Assembly (NCBI GenBank): GCA_030614645.1
Contig: JAUWTR010000001.1
Span: 1-22,788 of the forward strand
DNA length: 22,788 bases
Reading direction: 5' to 3'
Source: Candidatus Aminicenantota bacterium
GTDB taxonomy: Bacteria; Acidobacteriota; Aminicenantia; Aminicenantales; Aminicenantaceae
The notes beneath the pieces are model-generated. The model saw only the letters and a list, made by a program, of their open reading frames with translations. It did no database searches and was not told where the DNA came from. Both the position numbers and the translations under genes were made by a program. This document shows, one piece after another, positions 6,872 through 14,208 of the stretch. Position 1 is the stretch's first letter; every line of letters begins with the position of its first letter.

Positions 6872-8026
6872 ATGAGAGATGTTGCTGTAATTGGGATTGG
6901 AATGACAAAATGGGGAGAGCTTTGGAAACAATCGCTCCGGGACATCTATGTAGAGACAGCACTCCTGGCACTTGAGGATGCTGGAATAGATCGCCTTGAT
7001 TCTATGTATATTGGCTCTATGTCTTCGGGATTGTTTGTAGGTCAGGAGCATATAGCATCGCTTCTGGCTGACTATCTCGGTCAGCTTCCAGTACCTGCGA
7101 CCAGAGTGGAATCAGCCTGTGCTTCCGGCGGTTTAGCTCTAAGGCTCGGGTTTATGGAAGTTGCTTCTGGGATGAGTGATATTGTCCTGGTTAGTGGGGT
7201 AGAAAAGATGACGGATGTAGGCGGCGATGAAGCCACTTATGCTTTGGGTACAGCCGCAGACCAGGAATATGAGGGCTATCAGGGAATAACATTTCCTGGC
7301 CTTTATGCTCTTATTGCCCGTGCTCATATGCAAAAATTTGGCACGACCCGTGAACAACTGGCTAAGGTGGCAGTTAAAAATCATCATAATGGCTCAAAAA
7401 ATCCCCTGGCTCAGTATCCTTTTGAGATTACGGTGGATGCGGTTATAAATTCTGTCAAAGTTGCTGATCCCTTAAATATTTTGGACTGCTCTCCCATTAC
7501 CGATGGGGCTGCCGCAGCTATTATCTGTCCGGTAGATATGGCAAGGAAAATGGGAAAACCGCTTATCAAGGTTACTGGCTCAGGGCATGCTACAGATACA
7601 ATCCAGATAAGCCAGAGAAAAGATATGACCTGGCTAGAAGCTACTTATCAAGCCGCAAAACAAGCCTATGCTATGGCAGACAAAAAGCCGAAGGATATTG
7701 ATCTCTTTGAAGTCCATGATTGTTTTACTATTGCAGAGATATGTGTTACAGAAGCTCTGGGAATTGTTGATAAAGGCAAAGGCGGTGAAGCAGTAGAAGC
7801 AGGCTTAACTGCTCTGGATGGGATAAGCCCTGTCAATACTTCTGGGGGGCTTAAGTCAACAGGCCATCCGGTCGGGGCTACCGGTATTGCGCAGGTGGTT
7901 GAAGTCACCAAGCAGTTAAGAGGCGAAGCAGGAGAGAGGCAGGTTAAGGACGCCAGGATCGGAATGACTCAAAACATGGGTGGGAGCGGTGGAAGCAGTG
8001 TCGTTCACATTCTGGAAAGAGAATAG
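6872..8026 (+). CDS. Thiolase (acetyl-CoA C-acetyltransferase), archaeal/SCP-x type
   Basis: The 384-aa enzyme catalyses the reversible step 2 acetyl-CoA to acetoacetyl-CoA plus CoA. The nucleophile is Cys83 in [13 protein letters not shown]. The C-terminal half has VHDCFTIAE (His282) and [17 protein letters not shown] (His332), the arrangement of SCP-x/archaeal thiolases rather than the CxG motif of biosynthetic PhaA-type thiolases. The ATG follows a good AGGAGG. The gene sits between HMG-CoA synthase and the DUF35 gene, 9 and 14 bases away. In the archaeal complex the endergonic thiolase step is pulled by the synthase; the same coupling is likely here. Confidence 0.92.
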   Translation: MRDVAVIGIGMTKWGELWKQSLRDIYVETALLALEDAGIDRLDSMYIGSMSSGLFVGQEHIASLLADYLGQLPVPATRVESACASGGLALRLGFMEVASGMSDIVLVSGVEKMTDVGGDEATYALGTAADQEYEGYQGITFPGLYALIARAHMQKFGTTREQLAKVAVKNHHNGSKNPLAQYPFEITVDAVINSVKVADPLNILDCSPITDGAAAAIICPVDMARKMGKPLIKVTGSGHATDTIQISQRKDMTWLEATYQAAKQAYAMADKKPKDIDLFEVHDCFTIAEICVTEALGIVDKGKGGEAVEAGLTALDGISPVNTSGGLKSTGHPVGATGIAQVVEVTKQLRGEAGERQVKDARIGMTQNMGGSGGSSVVHILERE

Positions 8027-8040
8027 GACAGGAGGGAAAT

Positions 8041-8433
8041 ATGTCTACACCATCAAGATACTGGAGAGAAATTCCTCAGAGATATAGGCTGGAGGCTAAT
8101 AAATGTAATAGATGTGAGCTAATATTTTTTCCTCCGCGGCTGCTTTGTCCGGAATGTAAAAACCGGAAGCTGGAGAAGACCAAACTGACAGAGAAGGGAA
8201 AGGTTATAACTTATACGATCATACGTGTCCCACCCGCCCAATTTTCTGATCAAGCCCCATATGCGGTCGGAGTCATCGAGCTTGAAGATGGAGTTAAACT
8301 GACCGGGCAGATCGTGGATTGCGCTTTTGATGATATTAAAATCGGCATGATAGTGAAGCTTGAGTTTAGAAAACTCTTTGAAGTGGGGCATGCGGGAATA
8401 CTCTGTTATGGATATAAATTTGTGCCTAATTAA
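8041..8433 (+). CDS. DUF35 Zn-ribbon/OB-fold protein (thiolase-HMGCS scaffold)
   Basis: A 130-aa protein. The N-terminal rubredoxin-like zinc ribbon has Cys22, Cys25, Cys36 and Cys39 (C-x2-C then C-x2-C), followed by an OB-fold (about 47-125) with GKVITYTIIRVPP and PYAVGVIELEDGVKLTGQIV. In methanogens a DUF35 protein holds thiolase and HMG-CoA synthase together and shapes the shared CoA channel. Gene order and spacing here (14 bases after the thiolase, AGGAGG before the ATG) argue for the same role. It is not an enzyme by itself as far as known. It is the last gene before a 208-base repeat-rich gap. Confidence 0.88.
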   Translation: MSTPSRYWREIPQRYRLEANKCNRCELIFFPPRLLCPECKNRKLEKTKLTEKGKVITYTIIRVPPAQFSDQAPYAVGVIELEDGVKLTGQIVDCAFDDIKIGMIVKLEFRKLFEVGHAGILCYGYKFVPN

Positions 8434-8625
8434 AGGCAGGAAAAGCAGAAAAACCAGAAAAAACAGAAATTAGAAATTGCTAAAGGTAAGAGCAGGAAAA
8501 ACAGGAAAAGCCAGTTTGAAGTTGGCAGTATGTCAGTAAGGCAGTAAGGTTTTATGTTTTACAATGAAGCAATTTAACAATTTAACAATTAACCTGAAGC
8601 TAATTAAATCATGTAACAATGGTTT
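8434..8625. repeat. Low-complexity, repeat-rich intergenic stretch
   Basis: The gap between the DUF35 and carboxyltransferase genes holds no credible gene until 8642. It contains two copies of a purine-rich CAGGAAAA(G/A)CAG motif (about 8437-8449 and 8492-8504) within A-rich sequence. It also has a CAGTAAGG-type tandem (about 8526-8549) and three copies of an 8-base CAATTTAA-like unit (8570-8593). Such strings are slippage-prone filler; I see no terminator hairpin or clear promoter. Confidence 0.55.
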
Positions 8626-8641
8626 TTAAAGGGGTTTGTTC

Positions 8642-8722
8642 ATGTATAGAATAGAAAGCAAAATAGACACTAAAAACGGGGAATACAAAAAAAAACCACG
8701 CAAATATGATAAAAGTGGTTAA
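8642..8722 (+). pseudogene. Out-of-frame N-terminal segment of the carboxyltransferase gene
   Basis: An ATG at 8642, 7 bases after AAAGGGG (8628-8634), opens a 26-codon reading frame beginning [17 protein letters not shown] and ending at TAA 8720-8722. This is how methylcrotonyl-CoA carboxylase carboxyltransferases normally begin. At the A9 run (8687-8695) the protein-like frame switches. With one A fewer it would read [17 protein letters not shown] and join the large frame that starts at 8706, giving a 535-aa protein of normal family length. So this is the displaced true N-terminus, separated by a one-base shift. It could be a real mutation, a homopolymer sequencing error, or a slippage site. 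Confidence 0.7.
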
Positions 8723-10250
8723 GCAGTTCAAAGAACGCCTGGCTGAAATTCAAAAAGGCGGCCCTGAAAAATACCAAAAGCTCCAGAAATCACGGGGAAA
8801 ACTTCTAGCCAGAGAGCGCCTGGATAAACTTTTTGACCGAAATACACCTTTCCTGGAACTGAATTCCCTGGCCGCTTATGATATGTATGATAATCAAGCT
8901 CCAGGGGCTAGCATGGTGACCGGGATCGGGGTTGTTCATGGCCGGGAAGTGCTGGTTATAGCCAATGATGCCACAGTCAAGGGAGGCACTTATTTTCCCA
9001 TGACTATAAAAAAACATATCCGGGCTCAGGAAGTAGCCATGGAGAACCGTCTTCCTTGTATTTATCTGGTGGATTCAGGAGGGATTTTTCTTCCTCATCA
9101 GGCCGGAACTTTTCCGGATAAAGAACATTTTGGACGCATATTTTATAATCAGGCCAGGCTTTCAGCTAAAGGAATTCCCCAGATATCCATAGTTATGGGT
9201 TCATGTACAGCCGGAGGAGCTTATGTGCCTGCTATGAGTGATGAAACAGTCATTGTACGTAAACAGGGTACTATTTTCATAGGCGGCCCCCCTTTAGTAA
9301 AAGCAGCTACCGGAGAAGAAGTGTCGGATGAAGACTTGGGGGGAGCTGACGTCCACTGCCGCATATCCGGAGTATCAGATTATTATGCGCGCAATGATAC
9401 CCATGCTTTGGGAATTGCGCGGAATATAGTTGAGACCCTTGACCCGCCAAATAAATTCAGACTTGATTGTGCTTCTCCGGAAGATCCCTACTATGATCCG
9501 GATGAACTCTATGGTATTGTCCCGGCAGATTTACGGAAATCTTTTGATATCAGGGAAGTCATTGCCCGCTTAGTAGATGGCAGCAGGTTTCAGGAATTTA
9601 AAGAGCTTTTCGGTAATACAATTATCTGCGGATTTTCCCGGATTATGGGGTATCCAGTTGGTATCCTGGCTAATAACGGAGTCCTTTTCTCTGAAAGTTC
9701 TCTTAAAGCTGCACACTTTATCTCCCTGTGTGCTATGAGGAAGATCCCGCTTGTATTTCTTCAGAATATCACTGGATTTATTGTAGGAAAGCAGTATGAG
9801 CATGGTGGTATTGCCAAAGATGGGGCTAAACTTGTGCATGCAGTAGCGAATGCGGATGTGCCCAAGTTTACAGTGATCGTTGGCGGTTCCTATGGGGCGG
9901 GAAATTATGCCATGTGCGGCCGGGCCTATGATCCGCGCCTGCTGTGGATGTGGCCTAATGCCCGTATTAGTGTAATGGGAGGTGAGCAGGCAGCTGGTGT
10001 TCTTTTAACTGTTAAAAAGAAAAGAATGAAAAATCAGGGAAAAGAATTAACAGAAGCAGAAGAAAAAGCCATAAAAAAACCCATTCTGGATAAATATGAA
10101 TATGAAGGCAGCCCCTATTACAGTACAGCCAGGCTCTGGGATGATGGTATTGTTGATCCGGTAAATACACGTGAGTTATTAGCTTTAGGGATAGCCATGA
10201 GCCTGAATGCTCCCATTCCTGATTATAAAGTCGGTATCTTCAGGATGTAA
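8706..10250 (+). CDS. Acyl-CoA carboxylase, carboxyltransferase subunit (methylcrotonyl-CoA type)
   Basis: The open frame gives 514 aa. The subunit transfers CO2 from carboxybiotin to an acyl-CoA, most likely 3-methylcrotonyl-CoA. Crotonase-fold landmarks are [15 protein letters not shown] (166-180), [20 protein letters not shown] (194-213, characteristic of methylcrotonyl/geranyl-CoA carboxylases) and [11 protein letters not shown] (393-403). A propionyl-CoA or acetyl-CoA carboxylase is less likely because of the second motif. The ATG at 8706 has no ribosome site; the natural start is probably 8642, lost to a frame change at an A9 tract. The hydratase gene starts 1 base after the stop. Confidence 0.9.
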   Translation: MIKVVKQFKERLAEIQKGGPEKYQKLQKSRGKLLARERLDKLFDRNTPFLELNSLAAYDMYDNQAPGASMVTGIGVVHGREVLVIANDATVKGGTYFPMTIKKHIRAQEVAMENRLPCIYLVDSGGIFLPHQAGTFPDKEHFGRIFYNQARLSAKGIPQISIVMGSCTAGGAYVPAMSDETVIVRKQGTIFIGGPPLVKAATGEEVSDEDLGGADVHCRISGVSDYYARNDTHALGIARNIVETLDPPNKFRLDCASPEDPYYDPDELYGIVPADLRKSFDIREVIARLVDGSRFQEFKELFGNTIICGFSRIMGYPVGILANNGVLFSESSLKAAHFISLCAMRKIPLVFLQNITGFIVGKQYEHGGIAKDGAKLVHAVANADVPKFTVIVGGSYGAGNYAMCGRAYDPRLLWMWPNARISVMGGEQAAGVLLTVKKKRMKNQGKELTEAEEKAIKKPILDKYEYEGSPYYSTARLWDDGIVDPVNTRELLALGIAMSLNAPIPDYKVGIFRM

Positions 10251-10251
10251 A

Positions 10252-11058
10252 ATGAAAGAAAAAAAGTATCAAACCATATTGTTTAAAGTTGAAGAGAAAA
10301 TTGCCAGGATAACGCTGAACCGCCCTCAAGTCCACAATGCTTTTGATGCCCACATGATAAGCGAACTGCTGGAGGTTTTTAAATTCATAAAAGAAGATCC
10401 CTCAGTAAGATTAGTGATTCTTACGGGAAAAGGTAAATCGTTTTGTGCCGGAGCAGATCTGAATTGGATGCGGGAGGTCATCGGTTATTCTTTTGAGCAA
10501 AACCTGAAGGAATCCCAGCAAATAGCAGAGCTGCATCAAAATATTTATACTTTAGCGCTGCCTGTAATAGCAATGGTCAATGGTACTGCTATTGGGGGGG
10601 GAACAGGGTTTCTCTCTGCCTGTGATATTGCTGTTGCTTCTGAGGAGGCTAGGTTTGGCCTCAGTGAAGTCAAGCTTGGACTGGTTCCGGCAGCGATTTC
10701 CCCTTATGTAGTACGCAAGATCGGAGAAAGCAAAGCAAGGCAGTATTTTTTAACTGGAGAAAGAATTACTGCAGAAAAAGCAGGTGAGATAGGACTTGTA
10801 AACGAGGTAGTTCCCAGAGATAAATTAGAAGAAAAAGTTAATGAAATAGCCAGGCTTTTAATGTCCTCAGGGCCCCAGGCGATGGCTAAGTGTAAAGAAT
10901 TGATTTTTAATGTGTCCCGAATGAGTATCGAAGAAGCTGGGGAATATACAGCTCTAATGATCGCAAATTTACGCATAAGTCCGGAGGGCCAGGAAGGAAT
11001 GGCAGCTTTTCTTGAGAAAAGAAAACCGAAATGGGTGGAGAAACCGAAAGATGTTTAA
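10252..11058 (+). CDS. Methylglutaconyl-CoA hydratase (LiuC-type enoyl-CoA hydratase)
   Basis: The 268-aa crotonase-family enzyme interconverts 3-methylglutaconyl-CoA and HMG-CoA. Motifs: FCAGADLNWM (64-73), GTAIGGGTGFLSACDIAVAS (111-130, oxyanion-hole loop) and LSEVKLGLVPAAISPYVVRK (137-156) with the likely catalytic Glu139. The phrases ADLNWM and SEVKLGLVPAAISPYV are those of LiuC-type leucine-pathway hydratases. The first Glu of classical enoyl-CoA hydratase (GGGxE) is Gly here, as I recall it is in LiuC. I start at the ATG at 10252, 1 base after the preceding stop; upstream codons in the same frame overlap the carboxyltransferase gene. The position between the two carboxylase parts supports the assignment. 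Confidence 0.85.
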   Translation: MKEKKYQTILFKVEEKIARITLNRPQVHNAFDAHMISELLEVFKFIKEDPSVRLVILTGKGKSFCAGADLNWMREVIGYSFEQNLKESQQIAELHQNIYTLALPVIAMVNGTAIGGGTGFLSACDIAVASEEARFGLSEVKLGLVPAAISPYVVRKIGESKARQYFLTGERITAEKAGEIGLVNEVVPRDKLEEKVNEIARLLMSSGPQAMAKCKELIFNVSRMSIEEAGEYTALMIANLRISPEGQEGMAAFLEKRKPKWVEKPKDV

Positions 11059-12559
11059 AAAAATATTGATCGCCAATAGGGGAGAGATTGCAGTCAGAGT
11101 CATAAAAGCATGCCAGGAACTGGGTATTACCGCTACAGCTGTTTACTCTGAAGCAGACAGATCCAGTCTGCATGTTCAGAGTGCAGATGAGGCTGTATAT
11201 GTGGGAGCAGCTCCTGCAGGAGAAAGTTATCTAAATATCGATGTAATTATCCAGGCCGCAAAAGATACAGGATGTGAAGCTATTCATCCCGGATATGGAT
11301 TTTTAGCTGAAAATGCAGAGTTTGTACTTCGCTGCGAAGAGGAAGGGATAGTATTTATCGGACCCAACTCAAAAGCTATGAAGCTTGTGGGAGATAAAAT
11401 ACGCTCCCGGCTGGCCATGGAAAAGGCCGGCATAACCATTATTCCCGGCATGAAAGGTGATCTTCAAGACCCTTCCAAATATATATCCGAAGCTGAAATA
11501 ATCGGATATCCGGTAATGGTCAAAGCCTCTGCCGGCGGAGGCGGAAAGGGCATGCGTATTGTTTATAAAGAAGCAGATTTAAGACCTGCTCTTGAAGCCG
11601 GTAAACGGGAGGCAAAAGCAGCCTTTGGGAATGATTCTGTTTATCTGGAAAAATATATTGAGGAGCCAAGGCATGTGGAGTTTCAGGTTCTAGCAGATAA
11701 TTTCGGCAATACAGTACATATTTTTGAGCGGGAGTGCTCAATACAGAGAAGACATCAGAAGATTGTGGAAGAATCGCCTTCTGTGGCTTTGGAAACTGAT
11801 TTGCGTGAGAAGATGGGGAAAGTAGCCTGTAAAGTCATCCAGGTTTCCGGTTATAACAATGCCGGAACAGTTGAGTTTCTCCTGGATAAGGATAAAAAAT
11901 TCTACTTTCTAGAAGTAAACGCCCGTTTGCAGGTGGAACATCCGGTAACAGAATTAATCTCCGGCATTGACCTGGTTCTACAGCAGATAGAGATTGCCGC
12001 TGGAAAAAAGCTTGCTTTTAAGCAGAAAGGGCTGCAGCAGAAAGGCCATGCCATCGAGTGCCGTATCTATGCTGAAGACCCCCAAAACAATTTTCTTCCT
12101 TCTTCGGGAAAAGTCCTTTTTTTAAAAGAACCATCCGGGCCGGGAGTTCGTTTTGATTGCGGTATATACAGCGGCTGTGATGTGCCTGTATATTATGACC
12201 CAATTTTAGCTAAACTTATAGTCTGGGCGGAAAACCGCGATAAAGCCTGCCGCAGGATGCTAAAGGCGCTTGCTGATTGTGTAGTCCTGGGTATTAAGAC
12301 AAATATTGAATTTCTTAAAGATCTTATAGGCCACCCCAGGTTTAAAGAGGGAAAAACAACCACGAATTTCATTCAGAAAAACTTCCCGGATTGGAGCCCG
12401 CCAGAAAAACCTGAAAACCTTAAAGAGCTGGCTCTGGCTGCTGCTGCTTTTAATAGCCAAAAAAGTAGCTTTCAGGGGGGAGGATACGGAGCTGAGCCAA
12501 AAGAGGTGTACTCACCCTGGACTAAGTTAGGGAAATGGTCTATCGGAGGAGGGAAGTAG
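11051..12559 (+). CDS. Biotin carboxylase subunit of acyl-CoA carboxylase
   Basis: The 502-aa enzyme carboxylates biotin on its carrier using ATP and bicarbonate. Domains in order: N-terminal Rossmann-like part (MFKKILIANRGEIAVRVIKA at 1-20), ATP-grasp with glycine loop AGGGGKGMRI (161-170), catalytic EVNARLQVEHPVTE (288-301), and a C-terminal biotin carboxylase domain to about 445. A further 55 residues, rich in Ala and then Gly, have no known domain. The biotin carrier, usually fused here in methylcrotonyl/propionyl-CoA carboxylase alpha chains, is a separate gene 1 base downstream. The ATG at 11051 overlaps the hydratase stop by 8 bases, implying coupling. An upstream in-frame start at 11012 is unlikely because it adds unconserved residues. 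Confidence 0.93.
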   Translation: MFKKILIANRGEIAVRVIKACQELGITATAVYSEADRSSLHVQSADEAVYVGAAPAGESYLNIDVIIQAAKDTGCEAIHPGYGFLAENAEFVLRCEEEGIVFIGPNSKAMKLVGDKIRSRLAMEKAGITIIPGMKGDLQDPSKYISEAEIIGYPVMVKASAGGGGKGMRIVYKEADLRPALEAGKREAKAAFGNDSVYLEKYIEEPRHVEFQVLADNFGNTVHIFERECSIQRRHQKIVEESPSVALETDLREKMGKVACKVIQVSGYNNAGTVEFLLDKDKKFYFLEVNARLQVEHPVTELISGIDLVLQQIEIAAGKKLAFKQKGLQQKGHAIECRIYAEDPQNNFLPSSGKVLFLKEPSGPGVRFDCGIYSGCDVPVYYDPILAKLIVWAENRDKACRRMLKALADCVVLGIKTNIEFLKDLIGHPRFKEGKTTTNFIQKNFPDWSPPEKPENLKELALAAAAFNSQKSSFQGGGYGAEPKEVYSPWTKLGKWSIGGGK

Positions 12560-12560
12560 C

Positions 12561-13064
12561 GTGGATTATGAATTTATAATTGATGGAGCCCTGGCTGAAG
12601 TCTCTCTGGATAAAAAGGAAGAGAAGTTTATTATATCCCTGGGAAAAAATAGTTTTAAAGCAGATATTTGCTGGATTTCAGAAAATGTTATTTCCCTGCT
12701 TCTAGGCGGTAAATCATATTGTCTCCATCTGGCTTCAGATAAAAAACAAACCCATATTAATATTAATGGCTATTATTTTTATATAAAAGAGCCATCTGAT
12801 GAAACCTTAGATTTTGCCGGGGGGGAGCAGGCTTCAGAAAAAGATGCCCTGTTTATTAAAGCTCCAATGCCGGGTAAAGTGATCAAAATTTATGTGAAAG
12901 AAAAACAGGATGTGCATAAAAATCAGACCCTGGCGGTGGTTGAAGCTATGAAAATGGAAAATGAGATAAAGTCGTCCCTTGAGGGGCAGGTAAAGAAAAT
13001 AAATGCCGCCCCAGGAGACCTGGTCGATCCGGATATGGTGCTAATTGATCTTGAGACAAAATAA
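12561..13064 (+). CDS. Biotin carboxyl carrier protein of acyl-CoA carboxylase
   Basis: The 167-aa protein has a C-terminal biotinyl domain (about 97-166) with APMPGKVIKIYVKEKQDV and the biotinylation motif VEAMKMENEI, with Lys131 as the biotin site. The N-terminal 90 residues form a beta-rich region with hydrophobic strands. It may correspond to the linking (BT-like) domain that docks the carrier to the carboxyltransferase in fused alpha subunits. The GTG start is 1 base after the biotin carboxylase stop with GGAGGAGGGAAG upstream. With the two preceding carboxylase genes it completes a biotin-dependent acyl-CoA carboxylase. It is the last gene of the cluster; a large hairpin begins 8 bases after its stop. 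Confidence 0.9.
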   Translation: MDYEFIIDGALAEVSLDKKEEKFIISLGKNSFKADICWISENVISLLLGGKSYCLHLASDKKQTHININGYYFYIKEPSDETLDFAGGEQASEKDALFIKAPMPGKVIKIYVKEKQDVHKNQTLAVVEAMKMENEIKSSLEGQVKKINAAPGDLVDPDMVLIDLETK

Positions 13065-13072
13065 TAAAATTA

Positions 13073-13128
13073 GAGTTCGGGGTACACTATACTTAATTCT
13101 GGAATTAAGTATAGTGTCCCCCGAACTC
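13073..13128. repeat. Near-perfect 27-bp hairpin, REP-like palindrome
   Basis: The arms 13073-13099 and 13102-13128 match at 26 of 27 positions with only two bases between them. The core reads ACACTATACTTAATTC on the left and its complement on the right, flanked by GAGTTCGGGG and CCCCCGAACTC. No T-tract follows, so it is not a standard terminator, though a stem of this size could block RNA decay or transcription. The AATTAAGTATAGTGTCCCC-type core looks to me like a dispersed extragenic palindrome of the REP/RAYT kind, from memory. It lies directly after the acyl-CoA cluster. Confidence 0.75.
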
Positions 13129-13180
13129 CACAGAACAGCAATATCATTTTCTCCCCAATATTTGTAAAATATCCACAAAT

Positions 13181-13209
13181 GCAACTTTTAGCTTACACCT
13201 TAAGTTTAG
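13181..13209 (+). promoter_or_regulatory. Putative ECF-type promoter of the second sigma operon
   Basis: GCAACTT (13181-13187), a 16-base spacer and GTTTAG (13204-13209) match the layout of the first sigma operon promoter (GGAACTT-N16-GTCTAC). The start point would fall around 13216-13217, so the ATG at 13214 would lie outside the mRNA. The ATG at 13220 would then be used almost leaderless. Confidence 0.5.
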
Positions 13210-13219
13210 AGATATGAGA

Positions 13220-13792
13220 ATGGATGAACAAGAGCTGATTCGCCAGGTACAGGAAGGTAATGAAGTGTCTTTTGAGAAAATCATGACCATATATAAAAGC
13301 AGAATAGTCAATTTTATATTCAGATTAACCGGAGATTATGAAAAAGCCGTTGAGCTTTCCCAGGAAACCTTTATGAGGGTTTATTTTAAAGCTAATAAGT
13401 ATAAACCTATTGCTCCTTTATCATCGTGGATATACACCATTGCTGCTAACCTGACAAAAACCGAGTTAAAAAAAATGCAGCGTTATGATCATATACCTTT
13501 AGAAAATGTACATAATCATCTATCCAGTGGTATTGCGGTGAATGAGGATCATGAGAATTCCGCAATGGTAAAAGAATTGAAAAAAACATTAAATACCCTT
13601 CATCCCCGCTACCGTATTCCGGTAGTGCTTAAAGATATTGAAGGATTTACACAAGAGGAAATAGCTGAGATGCTGAGAAAGCCTATAGGCACTATAAAAG
13701 CAAGGATCAGCCGAGGCCGTAACTGCCTGAAAGAGGAGTTGGAAAAAGCTTCTTTACCAATAAATAATTCTGCGGAGAACAGGAGAATATAA
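13220..13792 (+). CDS. ECF RNA polymerase sigma factor (second)
   Basis: A 190-aa sigma factor with region 2 (about 10-80, including KAVELSQETFMRVYFKANKY and LSSWIYTIAANLTKTEL) and region 4 (about 120-175) with helix-turn-helix FTQEEIAEMLRKPIGTIKAR. It differs clearly from the sigma factor at 4931-5491, so it is not a recent duplicate. I prefer the ATG at 13220 over that at 13214 because the predicted ECF -10 box ends at 13209. The downstream gene starts 2 bases after the stop and encodes a single-pass membrane protein, followed by an HtrA-like protein. This is the familiar sigma / anti-sigma / periplasmic quality-control grouping. Confidence 0.9.
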   Translation: MDEQELIRQVQEGNEVSFEKIMTIYKSRIVNFIFRLTGDYEKAVELSQETFMRVYFKANKYKPIAPLSSWIYTIAANLTKTELKKMQRYDHIPLENVHNHLSSGIAVNEDHENSAMVKELKKTLNTLHPRYRIPVVLKDIEGFTQEEIAEMLRKPIGTIKARISRGRNCLKEELEKASLPINNSAENRRI

Positions 13793-13794
13793 AA

Positions 13795-14193
13795 ATGGAA
13801 GAATATAAACTTCTTTCAAAATTAGAAAGAATCAAAGCCCCGCCTGATTTTGAAGAAAAAGTAATGGCGGAGCTTGATTTAAGAAAAAGAAAGCATGTTA
13901 GAGTCAAACGGTTAAGATGGACTTTTGCCGGGGCCTGTGCTTCAGTGGCTACAGTAATGCTTATGATAAGTTTTGGAGTATTCCCCCAGAAATCAACACA
14001 TGAATATGCAGAGCTTAAAAAAGCATCTACTGCGGCTGTTGCTCCCCAATACAAGTTGAACAGCAATAAAAGCATCCCGGTTACCGAGTCGGTTAATTAT
14101 TCGGGGGAGGTCCATAATCTGACACGTGACCGCGAGACTATATATATATTAGAGCATGTCTCTGACAGCACTGATACCAGAATAATATATTAA
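13795..14193 (+). CDS. Putative membrane anti-sigma factor
   Basis: A 132-aa protein with a short cytoplasmic N-terminus (LLSKLERIKAPPDFEEKVMA, then a basic RKRKHVRVKR stretch). One transmembrane helix lies at about 43-62 (WTFAGACASVATVMLMISF) and a polar extracytoplasmic tail of about 70 residues follows. It lacks the Cys/His zinc motif seen in the other anti-sigma gene. The APPDFEEKVM phrase and the place between an ECF sigma gene and an HtrA-like gene suggest an anti-sigma role, inferred from position. An AGGAGAA ribosome site precedes the ATG. The stop overlaps the ribosome site of the next gene. Confidence 0.7.
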   Translation: MEEYKLLSKLERIKAPPDFEEKVMAELDLRKRKHVRVKRLRWTFAGACASVATVMLMISFGVFPQKSTHEYAELKKASTAAVAPQYKLNSNKSIPVTESVNYSGEVHNLTRDRETIYILEHVSDSTDTRIIY

Positions 14194-14208
14194 GGAGGTA
14201 TGTCAAAA

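Noticed and set aside
5816..8433. Mevalonate-pathway operon for isoprenoids
   Set aside because: No HMG-CoA reductase or mevalonate kinase is adjacent, while leucine-type carboxylase and hydratase genes are; possible but not supported by the neighbourhood.
8434..8625. CRISPR-like or regulatory repeat array
   Set aside because: The repeats are short, irregular and lack unique spacers; they look like low-complexity slippage sequence.
13073..13128. Rho-independent terminator of the acyl-CoA cluster
   Set aside because: The stem is far longer than usual and no T-tract follows either arm; described as a REP-like palindrome instead.
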